Shown: positions 1 to 7,966 of the stretch, in pieces | Layout: every line of letters begins with the position of its first letter | How positions within the stretch are numbered: the stretch's first letter is position 1 | The notes under the pieces: generated by a model | What the model was told of the DNA's origin: nothing | The model's input: only the letters and a program-made list of their open reading frames with translations | Database searches by the model: none | Made by a program: the position numbers and the translations under genes | NCBI GenBank assembly: GCA_944376125.1 | Contig: CALWBQ010000039.1 | Span: forward strand, 113,952-177,951 | Source: an uncultured Lachnospiraceae bacterium | GTDB taxonomy: Bacteria; Bacillota; Clostridia; Lachnospirales; Lachnospiraceae | DNA: 64,000 nt | Direction of reading: 5' to 3'

Positions 1-559
1 ACTGCATAAGCCTCTCCGCTGTCTCCTTTCTTCTTCGAATACTGATATCCATCTCTTTTCCATTTCGAAGCACTGCATAGCTCCCCTGAACTGCCTTTAT
101 ATAAGCCAGATTTACCAGGCAATTTCTATGGATCCGGACGAACCGCTCCTTCGGGAGTTTCTTTTCCTCTTTTCTGATGCCTCCGCGTATCTGATACTCT
201 CTCTCCCCATCGGAAACATATGTCCTCCGCTTCCTCGTATACAGATAAGCAATCTCTTCTTCTTCCAGAAAAACCGTATTATTTCGGAATGTCCACATGT
301 ACATCCGCTTCTTTTTTCCCTTCCCCTGACAGATAGCATCCATAATCTGAGCAAAATCTGCATAGGAACCAGCCAGCACTTCCGGCGGGACCGCGATTAT
401 ACCGCAGGCACATTCTGCCAGCCTTTCCAGCAGCTCACGCCTGCCTCCAATCCAGTCAGCCTGCAGATTTTCCACGCAGCATTCCTGATAGATTTTCATA
501 TAACGATTCAGCCGCTTGCTCCATCCCTCCTGCTTCTCGCAGAAAATAGTCACTTTCAT
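1..559 (-). CDS. LytTR-domain DNA-binding regulator (3' end outside window)
   Basis: An open frame starts with ATG at 557-559 and runs off the left edge without a stop, giving at least 186 residues. The first ~90 residues resemble a degenerate receiver region with no clear phospho-acceptor pattern. Residues ~95-180 fit a LytTR DNA-binding domain: a YLYTRKRRTYV strand, then RIHRNCLVN (the conserved R-x-H-[RK]-[SN] core), AYIKAV and a final ISIRRRKE. LytTR proteins bind direct repeats upstream of target promoters. The gene is divergent from the XRE regulator at 728, with a 168-bp AT-rich gap between them. Its targets are unknown. The C-terminal end cannot be assessed. Confidence 0.75.
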   Translation of the reverse strand, partial: MKVTIFCEKQEGWSKRLNRYMKIYQECCVENLQADWIGGRRELLERLAECACGIIAVPPEVLAGSYADFAQIMDAICQGKGKKKRMYMWTFRNNTVFLEEEEIAYLYTRKRRTYVSDGEREYQIRGGIRKEEKKLPKERFVRIHRNCLVNLAYIKAVQGSYAVLRNGKEMDISIRRRKETAERLMQ

Positions 560-689
560 CCTGATTCCCCCTTTTATCCGCTTATAAACGTATCTTTTAG
601 AGAGAAATTACTAGTATAAAAAATATAACTATTTATAATATTTGTTTTCTTTTAAAGTAACTATTATAACAAGATTAAATCAGGCTTTT

Positions 690-719
690 CCTCCTTATAC
701 TTTAAGAAAGATAAGGAGG
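690..719 (+). promoter_or_regulatory. Hairpin masking the Shine-Dalgarno of the XRE gene
   Basis: CCTCCTTAT (690-698) and ATAAGGAGG (711-719) are a perfect 9-bp inverted repeat around a 12-nt loop. The right arm is the Shine-Dalgarno of the gene starting at 728. In the mRNA the ribosome binding site would therefore be paired with an anti-SD copy just upstream. No T-run follows, so it is not a terminator. Confidence 0.6.
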
Positions 720-727
720 CTTCTCAT

Positions 728-1078
728 ATGGATATCGACTTTATTCGAAAACGGATCACAGAACTGCGCCTGGCCAAAGACTGTTCAGAATATCAGGTCA
801 GTCTGGATCTGGGCTATAGTAAAGGGTATATTCAGAGCATCACATCCGGCCATTCCCTGCCTTCCATCCGGTCTCTTCTGGATATCTGCAACTATTTTAA
901 CATCACTCCAGCAGAATTTTTTGATGAAGAAACACCGCTGGATTCTCCTATCATCCGCCAGCTTGTGAAAGATCTCAGGGTGCTCCCCGCCGAGGACCTT
1001 CAAACGATTCTGGAAATTACAGAACGATTTAAATATTACAGAGAACAAAAAAGCCGCCCTTCCGGAAAAGGCGGCTGA
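728..1078 (+). CDS. XRE-family helix-turn-helix regulator
   Basis: A 116-residue protein with a Cro/CI-type HTH at residues ~5-60 (RITELRLAKD, then YSKGYIQSITSG, SLPSIRSLLDICNYFNITPAEFF). The C-terminal tail is short and helical and may be a dimerisation segment. The start follows AAGGAGG at 713-719 with good spacing, but that site lies in a perfect hairpin. The last codons (SRPSGKGG) overlap a terminator that serves the azlCD operon on the other strand. It stands alone and is divergent from the LytTR gene. Such small XRE proteins usually repress their own or neighbouring promoters. Target unknown. Confidence 0.85.
   Translation: MDIDFIRKRITELRLAKDCSEYQVSLDLGYSKGYIQSITSGHSLPSIRSLLDICNYFNITPAEFFDEETPLDSPIIRQLVKDLRVLPAEDLQTILEITERFKYYREQKSRPSGKGG
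1047..1076 (-). terminator. Rho-independent terminator of azlCD, inside the 3' end of the XRE gene
   Basis: On the minus strand AGCCGCC (1076-1070) pairs with GGCGGCT (1058-1052) and is followed by six T. It lies ~45 bp past the azlD stop and overlaps the final coding codons of the convergent XRE gene. Confidence 0.8.
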
Positions 1079-1122
1079 TATGATATCCAAAGTCTGGCTT
1101 TCGGCGTCCGTATCTGGCAGGA

Positions 1123-1443
1123 TCAAAATACTGCTTGAACCAGGAACATATAAAAAACAGTTCCGATGCCGATGCTCAGCAGGGAATTTCTTTTCCAGCA
1201 ATGGAGGGCGGCAACTGCCGCAACTGCCAGAATTTCAGGCAGGCCGTGGGATGGCCCTAAAAAATTTACTCCTTTTAAACAGTACACAACCAAAAGCCCC
1301 ATAGCTGCATATGGAAGGGTTTTCCCCAGATATTCCAGGTAGCGGGGCTTTTCTTTTCCCGCTGGAAACAGGATAAACGGCAGAAACCGCGTGATTAGAG
1401 TTCCGGCCGCCATAGCCGCCACGATCATCCATTCTCTCTGCAT
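1123..1443 (-). CDS. azlD: AzlD-family branched-chain amino acid export subunit
   Basis: A 106-residue, very hydrophobic protein of the usual AzlD length with about four membrane segments and the family-typical TLITRFLPF stretch near residue 15-23. AzlD is the small partner of AzlC; the pair (YgaZH/BrnFE type) exports branched-chain amino acids and analogues such as azaleucine. The start overlaps the end of azlC by 19 bp, implying translational coupling. The stop is followed by a strong terminator at 1076-1047. The window also holds ilvNC and leuCD, so branched-chain amino acid traffic is plausible, but the substrate is inferred from the family only. Confidence 0.88.
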   Translation of the reverse strand: MQREWMIVAAMAAGTLITRFLPFILFPAGKEKPRYLEYLGKTLPYAAMGLLVVYCLKGVNFLGPSHGLPEILAVAAVAALHCWKRNSLLSIGIGTVFYMFLVQAVF

Positions 1444-2144
1444 GCTGTTTCCACCTTCTTTCTATCTGTCCTTTCTAATCCTACAATCACTGCCAGAATT
1501 CCCGCCATCGCCGGGATGATAAAGGCATCTGCCCCAAAGACTGCCAGGCAGGCGGCTGAAACCAGCAGGCCGGTTAAGGCCGGCCGGTGGTCTTTTTGCG
1601 TAAGCCACTGGTCAGTAAAGATTACCACAAACAATGCTGTCAGCGCAAAATCCAGTCCTTCTGTGTTGAATGTGAGAAAGCCTCCTGCCAGGCATCCAAT
1701 AACACTTCCAGCCACCCAGTATATCTGATCTAAAAACGAAATCCAGAAATACACTGCAACCCTGTTCATCCCTTCAGGCGGCCCTTCGCTGCAGATGACA
1801 GAGAAGGTCTCATCGGTCAAAGCAAAGATTAAATAAGGCTTGTATCCTTTTATGCCCCGGTACTTTTCGAGAACCGAGAGGCCGTAAAACAGATGACGGG
1901 CATTGATCATAAGAGACATCGCCAGCGCATACAAAGGGTGGACGGCGGCAGCCAGCAGAGAGACTCCTGCATACTGAAGACTTCCGGCATAGACAAATAC
2001 GCTGATGGCCAGTGTCCAGACCAGCCCGAAACCATTAACCTTCATCAGGATTCCATATGCTGCCCCCAAAAACAAATAGCCCACCAGAACAGGCACAGTT
2101 TTCGGGAAAGCATACCGAAACGCGGAACAATCATTCTTTTCCAT
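1425..2144 (-). CDS. azlC: AzlC-family branched-chain amino acid exporter, large subunit
   Basis: A 239-residue integral membrane protein with hydrophobic segments spread over its length and family motifs GYLFLGAAYGILM near residue 22, SLMINARHLFYGLS near residue 78 and ALTDETFSV near 107. The start has AGGAAGGAAAGAAG just upstream. It forms a two-gene operon with azlD and is divergent from the radical SAM gene at 2283. AzlC provides most of the export channel. No attenuator or T-box is visible upstream. Confidence 0.9.
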   Translation of the reverse strand: MEKNDCSAFRYAFPKTVPVLVGYLFLGAAYGILMKVNGFGLVWTLAISVFVYAGSLQYAGVSLLAAAVHPLYALAMSLMINARHLFYGLSVLEKYRGIKGYKPYLIFALTDETFSVICSEGPPEGMNRVAVYFWISFLDQIYWVAGSVIGCLAGGFLTFNTEGLDFALTALFVVIFTDQWLTQKDHRPALTGLLVSAACLAVFGADAFIIPAMAGILAVIVGLERTDRKKVETACRENG

Positions 2145-2214
2145 ATCTTCTTTCCTTCCTCTTGTAGCGCAAAAATTCTCTTTGTGCTATACTTAGCGTC
2201 AGCGCATACCTGCG

Positions 2215-2231
2215 CTGTGCCAGCGGCACAG
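2215..2231. promoter_or_regulatory. Palindrome in the azlC / radical SAM divergent gap
   Basis: CTGTGCC-AGC-GGCACAG is a perfect 7-bp inverted repeat with a 3-nt centre between two divergent genes. It could be an operator or a hairpin in the leader of the radical SAM gene. No regulator is linked to it. Confidence 0.3.
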
Positions 2232-2282
2232 TTCGCCGGCATATCAACCGATTCATTTTAAACGCTTCTGGAGGAAATGTCA

Positions 2283-3191
2283 ATGGATTACACCTGCTGC
2301 ACCCTTTGTCCCCGCATGTGCCGGGTTGACCGCACCCGCCGCACCGGTTACTGCGGCTGTTCTTCTGTCCTGACAGCAGCTAGAGCAGCCCTGCACCGCT
2401 GGGAGGAACCCTGCATCAGCGGAAACGGTGCCGGAGGCAGCGGTACTGTATTTTTTTCTGGCTGTACTCTCCGCTGCTGTTTCTGCCAAAATCATCAGAT
2501 CAGCAGCGGCCATTTTGGAAAGCCCCTCACCGCTGAACATCTGGCTTCCGTCTTTCTCCGGCTGGAAGACCAGGGAGCGTTCAACATTAACCTGGTCACG
2601 CCTACCCAATATCTCCCGGACATCATAAAAGCCCTTGATCTGGTTCGCCACAAGCTCTCTATCCCCGTGGTTTACAACAGCGGCGGCTACGAGCGGGTGG
2701 AAACCCTTAAAAAGCTGGAAGGTTATGTGGACATCTATCTGCCGGATCTGAAATATTTCGATCCCGCACTGTCCTCCAAATACTCCAACGCCCCTGACTA
2801 CTTTGAGTTTGCGGCTCCCGCCCTTCAGGAAATGGTTCGCCAGACCGGAGCGCCCTCGTGGAAAACCGGTTCTTCCCTGCTCGCCCGCGGGACAGTGATT
2901 CGCCATATGGTGCTTCCCGGCTGCCGGCAGGACTCCATCCGGCTTCTTCATTGGATCAGGGACTCTCTCCCCCCGCACAGCTTTCTCATCAGCCTTTTAA
3001 GCCAGTACACACCTTTCTTCCACAGCAGTGATTACCCGGAAATCAACCGCAGAGTCACTTCCTTTGAGTATGGCAAGGTGGTAGATGCTGCCATTGATCT
3101 GGGGCTCACGGAAGGATATATGCAGGAGAAAAGCAGCGCCAAAGAAGAGTACACCCCTCCGTTCGATCTGGAAGGGCTGAACGATTTTTAG
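2283..3191 (+). CDS. Radical SAM protein, PflA-like (COG1313 type)
   Basis: About 302 residues. The radical SAM cluster motif C-x3-C-x2-C appears as SGCTLRCCFCQN around residues 61-68 and should ligate a 4Fe-4S cluster and S-adenosylmethionine. An N-terminal cysteine-rich stretch (CCTLCPRMC ... YCGC) is typical of the putative pyruvate-formate-lyase-activating-like family COG1313 and may bind a second metal centre. I chose ATG 2283 over ATG 2277 because GGAGG at 2270-2274 is 8 nt from the former but only 2 nt from the latter. No glycyl-radical enzyme is adjacent, so a role as an activase is not supported. Substrate unknown. Confidence 0.85.
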   Translation: MDYTCCTLCPRMCRVDRTRRTGYCGCSSVLTAARAALHRWEEPCISGNGAGGSGTVFFSGCTLRCCFCQNHQISSGHFGKPLTAEHLASVFLRLEDQGAFNINLVTPTQYLPDIIKALDLVRHKLSIPVVYNSGGYERVETLKKLEGYVDIYLPDLKYFDPALSSKYSNAPDYFEFAAPALQEMVRQTGAPSWKTGSSLLARGTVIRHMVLPGCRQDSIRLLHWIRDSLPPHSFLISLLSQYTPFFHSSDYPEINRRVTSFEYGKVVDAAIDLGLTEGYMQEKSSAKEEYTPPFDLEGLNDF

Positions 3192-3280
3192 TTCACCGCC
3201 GGTACCTCTCATGGTGATCAAAGTCTTTGTCACTGGACTAGGTGTCTTTAGCTCACTGACGATCAAACAAGAATTCTTCT

Positions 3281-3829
3281 TTAATAATTGATTCCCGCTA
3301 TCCCCAGTTTGCCATCGCGCACATTGAATATAATATTGGCCGTTCCCCCGTCCGACAGCACAAATCCTGCCATGCTGGGCGTCAGGGCATTCTCATCTGC
3401 CGCCCCAACAGAATCTACCAGCTCCTGGGTAAAGATCTTATCCGCTCCCAGAGCAATCATATCTTCGCGGTTCTCAACCGTCACACTCCCTTCCGGGAAA
3501 CCTACATAGACAGGGTAAGTCGTAAGGTCTGCCAGCTTTTCCAGATCCTTTTCTGCGACAGCAGCCTTCACCTGTCTGCCGAATGCCGCAGCGTCCTCGG
3601 CGCTGACTGCAAAATTGTCCTCATAATTTTTTGATGCGGTCTCCTCCTGGGCAGCCTCCTGTTCTGTCTCAGGAGCCGTGGTCTCCTGAGACACGGCTGT
3701 GGTCTCTGCAGCTTCTGTCTCCTGGGCAGCCGATGCCGTCTCCGTCCCCTGCTGTCCGTCCGAGCTGCATCCCGTCGCCAAAACCATCGCTGCCGCTGCT
3801 GCTAATATTGCTTTTCTCATTTTCATCAT
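3281..3829 (-). CDS. Putative lipoprotein, unknown function
   Basis: A 182-residue protein with a lipoprotein signal peptide (LAAAAAMVLATGC; lipidated Cys near residue 21), then a Thr/Glu/Gln-rich linker to ~residue 70 and a compact C-terminal domain with AFGRQVKAAVAEKDLEKLADL and a final FNVRDGKLGIAGI strand. The end resembles small NTF2-like or DUF4878-type extracytoplasmic domains, but I cannot name the family. It lies just downstream of the sigma/anti-sigma pair on the same strand, so it may be part of that cell-envelope regulon. MM at the start leaves two possible initiation codons. Confidence 0.75.
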   Translation of the reverse strand: MMKMRKAILAAAAAMVLATGCSSDGQQGTETASAAQETEAAETTAVSQETTAPETEQEAAQEETASKNYEDNFAVSAEDAAAFGRQVKAAVAEKDLEKLADLTTYPVYVGFPEGSVTVENREDMIALGADKIFTQELVDSVGAADENALTPSMAGFVLSDGGTANIIFNVRDGKLGIAGINY

Positions 3830-3892
3830 TCTTTTCCTCTCCTTCTGTTTTTATATCCATACGCCTCTTTCATCGGCGCATCTTGCATTACT

Positions 3893-4747
3893 TTAGCTCT
3901 CCTTTTGCCGGTTGATCTCGAATTCCTGCTGTCCTTCACTCCCCGGAGCGATCTCATATTTTTCAAATACAATCACCGGGTTTCCCGCTTCATTCAGATA
4001 AAAAGGCGTTTCCTCCGTGATTCCTGTAAAATCATCCCAGTAATTTCCTCCGTTTTCTTCCATCTGGCTTCGGATGCTCTCATCTGCAATCTCCCGGTAA
4101 TGTTCCCCCAGAATGTCCTCCAGCGTCACCAGTTTTCCCTGTTTTAGGTCAAAATTATAGTACCGTGTCTCACTGTAAGCGCTGCTCCAGTTCTCCGTTC
4201 CCATGATTGCCAGGGACAGGTATTCATCCGTCTGGGATTTGACTTCATACCAGACTCTGATCTCAATATTGTGGGCTGCCCATTCTTCCTTAGTCCCTCC
4301 GGTGTCCAAAAATGCCTTCCTGTACTCCTCCGCTCTGGTTTTTGCCTCCTGGGCGTACTGCTGGCAAAGATTCAGGATCTCTTCATTTACAGACTGTTCC
4401 AGGCCATTCATATCCTCTGAGATCATCTCGATTGTCGGAATCTCCACTGAAATTTTCAGATCATCCTCTTCCGTCTCATAGGAGCGGAAAGTGAGGACCC
4501 GCGCCACCGGCCCAATCACCGGAAGTTTCCCGGCGCCTTCTGCAAAAGCCGTACTGGTATTCAATGCTGCGGTAAACAGAACAGCGACAGCAGCGGCGGC
4601 GGCTGTTCCATGCTGAACTCTTCTCCGAAAGGCCAAAATCTTTCTCCTCCCATTCATTCTCCCGATCTCCCTCTGAACCCGCTCAGACAGCTCATCCGGA
4701 ATGGCGATCTCATCATACTTTCTCTTGGCTTCCTCCATAGACCTCAT
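3893..4747 (-). CDS. RsiV-like anti-sigma factor (DUF4179/DUF3298 type)
   Basis: A 284-residue single-pass membrane protein. The cytoplasmic N-terminus (residues 1-45, helical: MEEAKRKYDEIAIPDELSER) would bind the sigma factor. A membrane segment follows at ~47-66, then an extracytoplasmic domain with a DUF3298-like end (YYNFDLKQGKLVTLEDILG ... FYLNEAGNPVIVFEKYEI). The ATG overlaps the sigma stop as ATGA, showing coupling. In Bacillus subtilis the related RsiV is cleaved after binding lysozyme and releases SigV. Lysozyme sensing here is inference from that family. Confidence 0.82.
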   Translation of the reverse strand: MRSMEEAKRKYDEIAIPDELSERVQREIGRMNGRRKILAFRRRVQHGTAAAAAVAVLFTAALNTSTAFAEGAGKLPVIGPVARVLTFRSYETEEDDLKISVEIPTIEMISEDMNGLEQSVNEEILNLCQQYAQEAKTRAEEYRKAFLDTGGTKEEWAAHNIEIRVWYEVKSQTDEYLSLAIMGTENWSSAYSETRYYNFDLKQGKLVTLEDILGEHYREIADESIRSQMEENGGNYWDDFTGITEETPFYLNEAGNPVIVFEKYEIAPGSEGQQEFEINRQKES

Positions 4748-5232
4748 ATCTCCACCTCCTGAATCTCCACTTTCAACAGTTTCAGACCGCGGTAAAGTTT
4801 TGCTTTTACCGTATTCAGATTCAATTCTGTAATCTGAGCAATCTCCTTTAATGACAACTCTTCAAAAAAACGAAGTTTTATGATCTCCTGAGTAACCGCA
4901 TCCAGCCTGTTGATATGGGAATATAAATCATCCTGGATTTCAAATCCTTTCTCTTCATAAGGAAGATCTTCCATTTCTCCCGAATTTCCTGCTATTTTCT
5001 TTCTCTCTTTTAAAATCTTCAGACTCTCATTGACCAAAATCCGGTAAAACCAGGTCTTGACCGCCTCCTCATTTCTGATCTGGCCGCAGTGTTCCAATGC
5101 CCTGCAGACCGAGTTCTGAACCGCATCTAGTGCATCCTCCTGATTTTGGACATAACTAAATGCCAGGCGGTAAAATTGATTCTGATTTTCAACAATATAG
5201 TCTGCTATCTTGTCGTACAGATCCCGCTTCAT
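4744..5232 (-). CDS. ECF-type RNA polymerase sigma factor (SigV-like)
   Basis: A 162-residue sigma-70 family protein with region 2 at residues ~15-75 (FYRLAFSYVQNQEDALDAVQNSV, TWFYRILVNESL) and region 4 at ~105-155 (TQEIIKLRFFEELSLKEIAQITELNLNTVKAKLYRGL). It forms an operon with the anti-sigma gene that overlaps it by 4 bp. A TGCAACTTTT box upstream on the same strand resembles an ECF -35 element, so autoregulation is likely. The pairing with an RsiV-like partner suggests an envelope-stress or lysozyme response. Confidence 0.88.
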   Translation of the reverse strand: MKRDLYDKIADYIVENQNQFYRLAFSYVQNQEDALDAVQNSVCRALEHCGQIRNEEAVKTWFYRILVNESLKILKERKKIAGNSGEMEDLPYEEKGFEIQDDLYSHINRLDAVTQEIIKLRFFEELSLKEIAQITELNLNTVKAKLYRGLKLLKVEIQEVEI

Positions 5233-5270
5233 TCTGTTTTCCCCTCAAACTCTGTTTTTTCTTTCTGTCT

Positions 5271-5301
5271 TATAGATCGCTCAGCCCCCCTAAAAGTTGC
5301 A
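5271..5301 (-). promoter_or_regulatory. Candidate ECF-sigma promoter for the sigma/anti-sigma operon
   Basis: On the minus strand TGCAACTTTTA (5301-5291) matches the AAC-type ECF -35 element. CGATCTATA (5279-5271) sits near -10 distance. The position about 40-70 bp upstream of the sigma start fits an autoregulatory promoter. Confidence 0.45.
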
Positions 5302-5345
5302 GAGAGAAGATTCTGATGAAAAATTTTTTATGAGCCAAAAAAATA

Positions 5346-5374
5346 TTGGCAAAAATGGAATCCTATGATATAAT
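5346..5374 (+). promoter_or_regulatory. Promoter of tRNA-Val
   Basis: TTGGCA (5346-5351), a 17-bp spacer and a perfect TATAAT (5369-5374), 17 bp upstream of the tRNA 5' end. Confidence 0.8.
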
Positions 5375-5391
5375 AATCTAGCATTGCATTT

Positions 5392-5464
5392 GGAGATATA
5401 GCTCAGCTGGGAGAGCATTTGCTTGACGTGCAAAGGGTCACAGGTTCGAGTCCTGCTATCTCCA
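5392..5464 (+). tRNA. tRNA-Val (anticodon GAC)
   Basis: The cloverleaf can be drawn: acceptor GGAGATA/TATCTCC, D arm GCTC/GAGC, anticodon stem TTTGC/GCAAA with loop TTGACGT (anticodon GAC, reads GUC/GUU), T loop TTCGAGT. The outer T-stem pair is an A-C mismatch. CCA is not encoded. It has its own promoter and a terminator at 5472. Confidence 0.93.
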
Positions 5465-5471
5465 CTTCTTA

Positions 5472-5508
5472 GAAAGCCTTGTGAAATCGGGAAAGGCTTT
5501 CATTTTAT
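5472..5508 (+). terminator. Terminator of tRNA-Val
   Basis: GAAAGCCTT (5472-5480) pairs with AAGGCTTTC (5493-5501), followed by ATTTTATATT. Confidence 0.75.
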
Positions 5509-5665
5509 ATTGATAAGAAAATATTCACATCAACTTTTTGCAGCATTGACAGACAGCGTGTGTCAGGGCCATCGGTTTAGCCGGTGGCCTGTACTGTTTC
5601 TATAAGAGACTGCTGCGCTTAAAAAATTTAATTTAGGATGCATCTCAACACGTTCCGAGCAAGCA

Positions 5666-5690
5666 AGAAGCGGCCTATTCGGCCGCTTCT
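5666..5690 (-). terminator. Hairpin at the end of the SpoIID-domain gene
   Basis: A perfect 10-bp inverted repeat AGAAGCGGCC / GGCCGCTTCT with a 5-nt loop, overlapping the stop codon at 5675-5677. The T-run on the minus strand is poor, so it may protect the mRNA 3' end or terminate weakly. Confidence 0.5.
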
Positions 5691-7951
5691 CTGATTTCCA
5701 CCCCTTCGTAGAAAAATTCCAGGATATCTTTATAGTCTTTCCCTTCTTTCGCCATTCCCTGGGCACCATTTTGACTCATCCCCACGCCGTGACCGTAACC
5801 GCCTCCATAAATATGGAATCTCAAAACACCGTCTGGGCCGGTCCTGGGCTCAATGGCAATGTAGGCGCTGGGCAGAATGGAAAAACCGCTCTGGGTCTGC
5901 CCATCTTTTCTGGTGATTTCCATATCCGAACTTCCCAGTACATTCCGAATCTCTGTCTGCCCGTTCAGTTCCCTTGAGCCGTCCGTCCCGCTGATGGTCA
6001 CCAGCTTGGCGATGCCTCCGGGGCCTCTCTCATTGACCTCCAGATTTGTAACCGTCCCGATGCCGCTGACTCTGGCCGTCAGCTCCTCCGCTGTAATCTC
6101 TGCCTCCCAGCGGTACATCGGATAGCTCTGATCGTAGGCGGGATAATCTTTATTTTTAATAAATTCCGAAAAGGCTTCGTTGCTGGAGAGATTCAGCGTC
6201 TCTTTCCGGTCCCGCAGCTCGGCTGCCTTCAGATAAGGCGTGGAAGATCCGTCGGTTCCCCAGGCGCTCCCATCTGTAGTATGCCCGCAGGAAGTAGAAA
6301 AATAAAATGCTTCTATCGCCCTTCCGCTGTAAAACATCATCTGTCCATATGTGGCATTCACTGCCTCAGACGCCCGGGCAGATTCCTCTGTATTGTTGTA
6401 AACCTGAAAGCTGGTGCTGTCGTCTACATGAGCCCCGTACTGGCTGTAGCTGTTTCCCAGAATCTGCCTGTAGGCATATGTCCGTGCACAGACTGCCTGA
6501 GCTTTCAGTGCTTCCAGCTCATAGCTCCCCGGCATCTCACTGGGCACTACCTTTTTTAAGTAATCCTCCAAATACAGATCATTTACCAGGGTCAGGCCGC
6601 CTTCTTCCTCCTTGATCTCCAGGGTCCCTGAATAAGCTGGTGTCCCCTGGGATCGGGAGATGGATGTGATCTGGATCGATCCGCTTTCCTCTATCGGCGT
6701 CACCGCCATGCGGCCGTCCTTCAGATACCGGCTCCCAGGCTCGATCGTCAGACTTTCCCCGCTTCCGATCTCATCCTGCTTTTCCCCAGTTTCCCCATAA
6801 GTGATCACAGCGTCTCCCTGAAAGGTAAGGGTCACGGAAGGATGGAAAACTGACTGAAAACCTGTTGTCATCAGGAGAACCCGGATCCGCTTGGCATCAA
6901 ATTCCCGGGTTGTCAGGGCCGCACACAGCTTCCCCTTAGCTGTTACAAATTCCTGCAAATCGTATCCCACCAGAATGTCCGACAGATCCTGCTCCTCAAA
7001 TTCCCCATAGACCTTATATACCCGGAAATTTCTGTCCAACGGGATTTCCCCGTACCCCTCAATTTCAATCGAATCCTCTTTGACAGCTAAAACCTTTCCG
7101 GAAATCGTATCGGTCTTCAAAGAAATTTTTACCAGCTCCCCCTGGTTCACTTCCAAATCTACCAGATGGTTCTGAAAACTCTCAGCATCTTTCACGCCTT
7201 CCGAGGAAAAGGTACGGATGACGGAACCCAGGTGAACTTCAAAGACTCCGCCCTCGCTGGCATCCAGCCAGACATTTTCATACACGATATCCTCTGAGAC
7301 AAGCTCCCTCACAGCGATCATCTCGTCCTGCCGCACCATAATCCTGATCTCACAGTCAATATACTGATCCAAAGCCAGACCTTCAAAGCGGAAATCACCC
7401 TCACTGGTATACGCTGTCCAGCTCTCAGACGGCCGAATATTGGACGGCGTTCCATATAACAGTACATCCAAAGTCTGAACGCCGTCGGGATCTCCCACTG
7501 CATCTACCATCTGGTCATAGAGTGTCCACCAGTCCTCTTCCGGGTAAGCATCTTTCCTGTTTCTCTGCACCATGCCGGCAGAGGAGGCCAGGCGCTTCGA
7601 GATCGCCCCCGCTATGTAATCCGCCTCCTCATAAGTCAGCTCTTGCTGAGCAGCCTGGGCTGTAGGCGCCGTAAGCTCTTCTGACAGGATTCCCTTGTCA
7701 TACAGATAATCCATGTATGGAACGTACCAGTTATTCTGTTCCTTCTGTGAAAAATGAGAGGTTCCCGCCTCGTTCTCATATTCCTGAATTGCCTCTCTGG
7801 AATCCAGCAGCAGGGCGGCCGCCTTAGCCGCCCTCGCTCTGGTAAGCCCCTCCGCCTTCCGGTCCGGCTCCAGAACCACAATAATCACCATCAACGTAAA
7901 GACCAGGGCAAGGATCCCTACCACTCTGATTATGAATGATTTCTTGCTCAT
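5675..7951 (-). CDS. Large SpoIID/LytB-domain protein
   Basis: A 758-residue protein with an N-terminal membrane anchor (residues ~8-27) and a long extracytoplasmic part. The C-terminal third is a SpoIID domain: VVPSEMPGSYELEALKAQ with the putative catalytic Glu near residue 475, then ARTYAYRQ, FYFSTSCGHTTDGSAWG and the end motif GGYGHGVGMSQNGAQGMA. SpoIID proteins are lytic transglycosylases that cut denuded glycan strands during engulfment. Typical SpoIID is ~340 residues; here ~440 residues of beta-rich sequence precede the domain, including an S-layer-homology-like helical start. It may be a specialised or vegetative paralogue. It is 15 bp downstream of the AI-2E permease gene and likely cotranscribed with it. 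Confidence 0.85.
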   Translation of the reverse strand: MSKKSFIIRVVGILALVFTLMVIIVVLEPDRKAEGLTRARAAKAAALLLDSREAIQEYENEAGTSHFSQKEQNNWYVPYMDYLYDKGILSEELTAPTAQAAQQELTYEEADYIAGAISKRLASSAGMVQRNRKDAYPEEDWWTLYDQMVDAVGDPDGVQTLDVLLYGTPSNIRPSESWTAYTSEGDFRFEGLALDQYIDCEIRIMVRQDEMIAVRELVSEDIVYENVWLDASEGGVFEVHLGSVIRTFSSEGVKDAESFQNHLVDLEVNQGELVKISLKTDTISGKVLAVKEDSIEIEGYGEIPLDRNFRVYKVYGEFEEQDLSDILVGYDLQEFVTAKGKLCAALTTREFDAKRIRVLLMTTGFQSVFHPSVTLTFQGDAVITYGETGEKQDEIGSGESLTIEPGSRYLKDGRMAVTPIEESGSIQITSISRSQGTPAYSGTLEIKEEEGGLTLVNDLYLEDYLKKVVPSEMPGSYELEALKAQAVCARTYAYRQILGNSYSQYGAHVDDSTSFQVYNNTEESARASEAVNATYGQMMFYSGRAIEAFYFSTSCGHTTDGSAWGTDGSSTPYLKAAELRDRKETLNLSSNEAFSEFIKNKDYPAYDQSYPMYRWEAEITAEELTARVSGIGTVTNLEVNERGPGGIAKLVTISGTDGSRELNGQTEIRNVLGSSDMEITRKDGQTQSGFSILPSAYIAIEPRTGPDGVLRFHIYGGGYGHGVGMSQNGAQGMAKEGKDYKDILEFFYEGVEIREAAE

Positions 7952-7966
7952 AAAACCTCACTGTGT

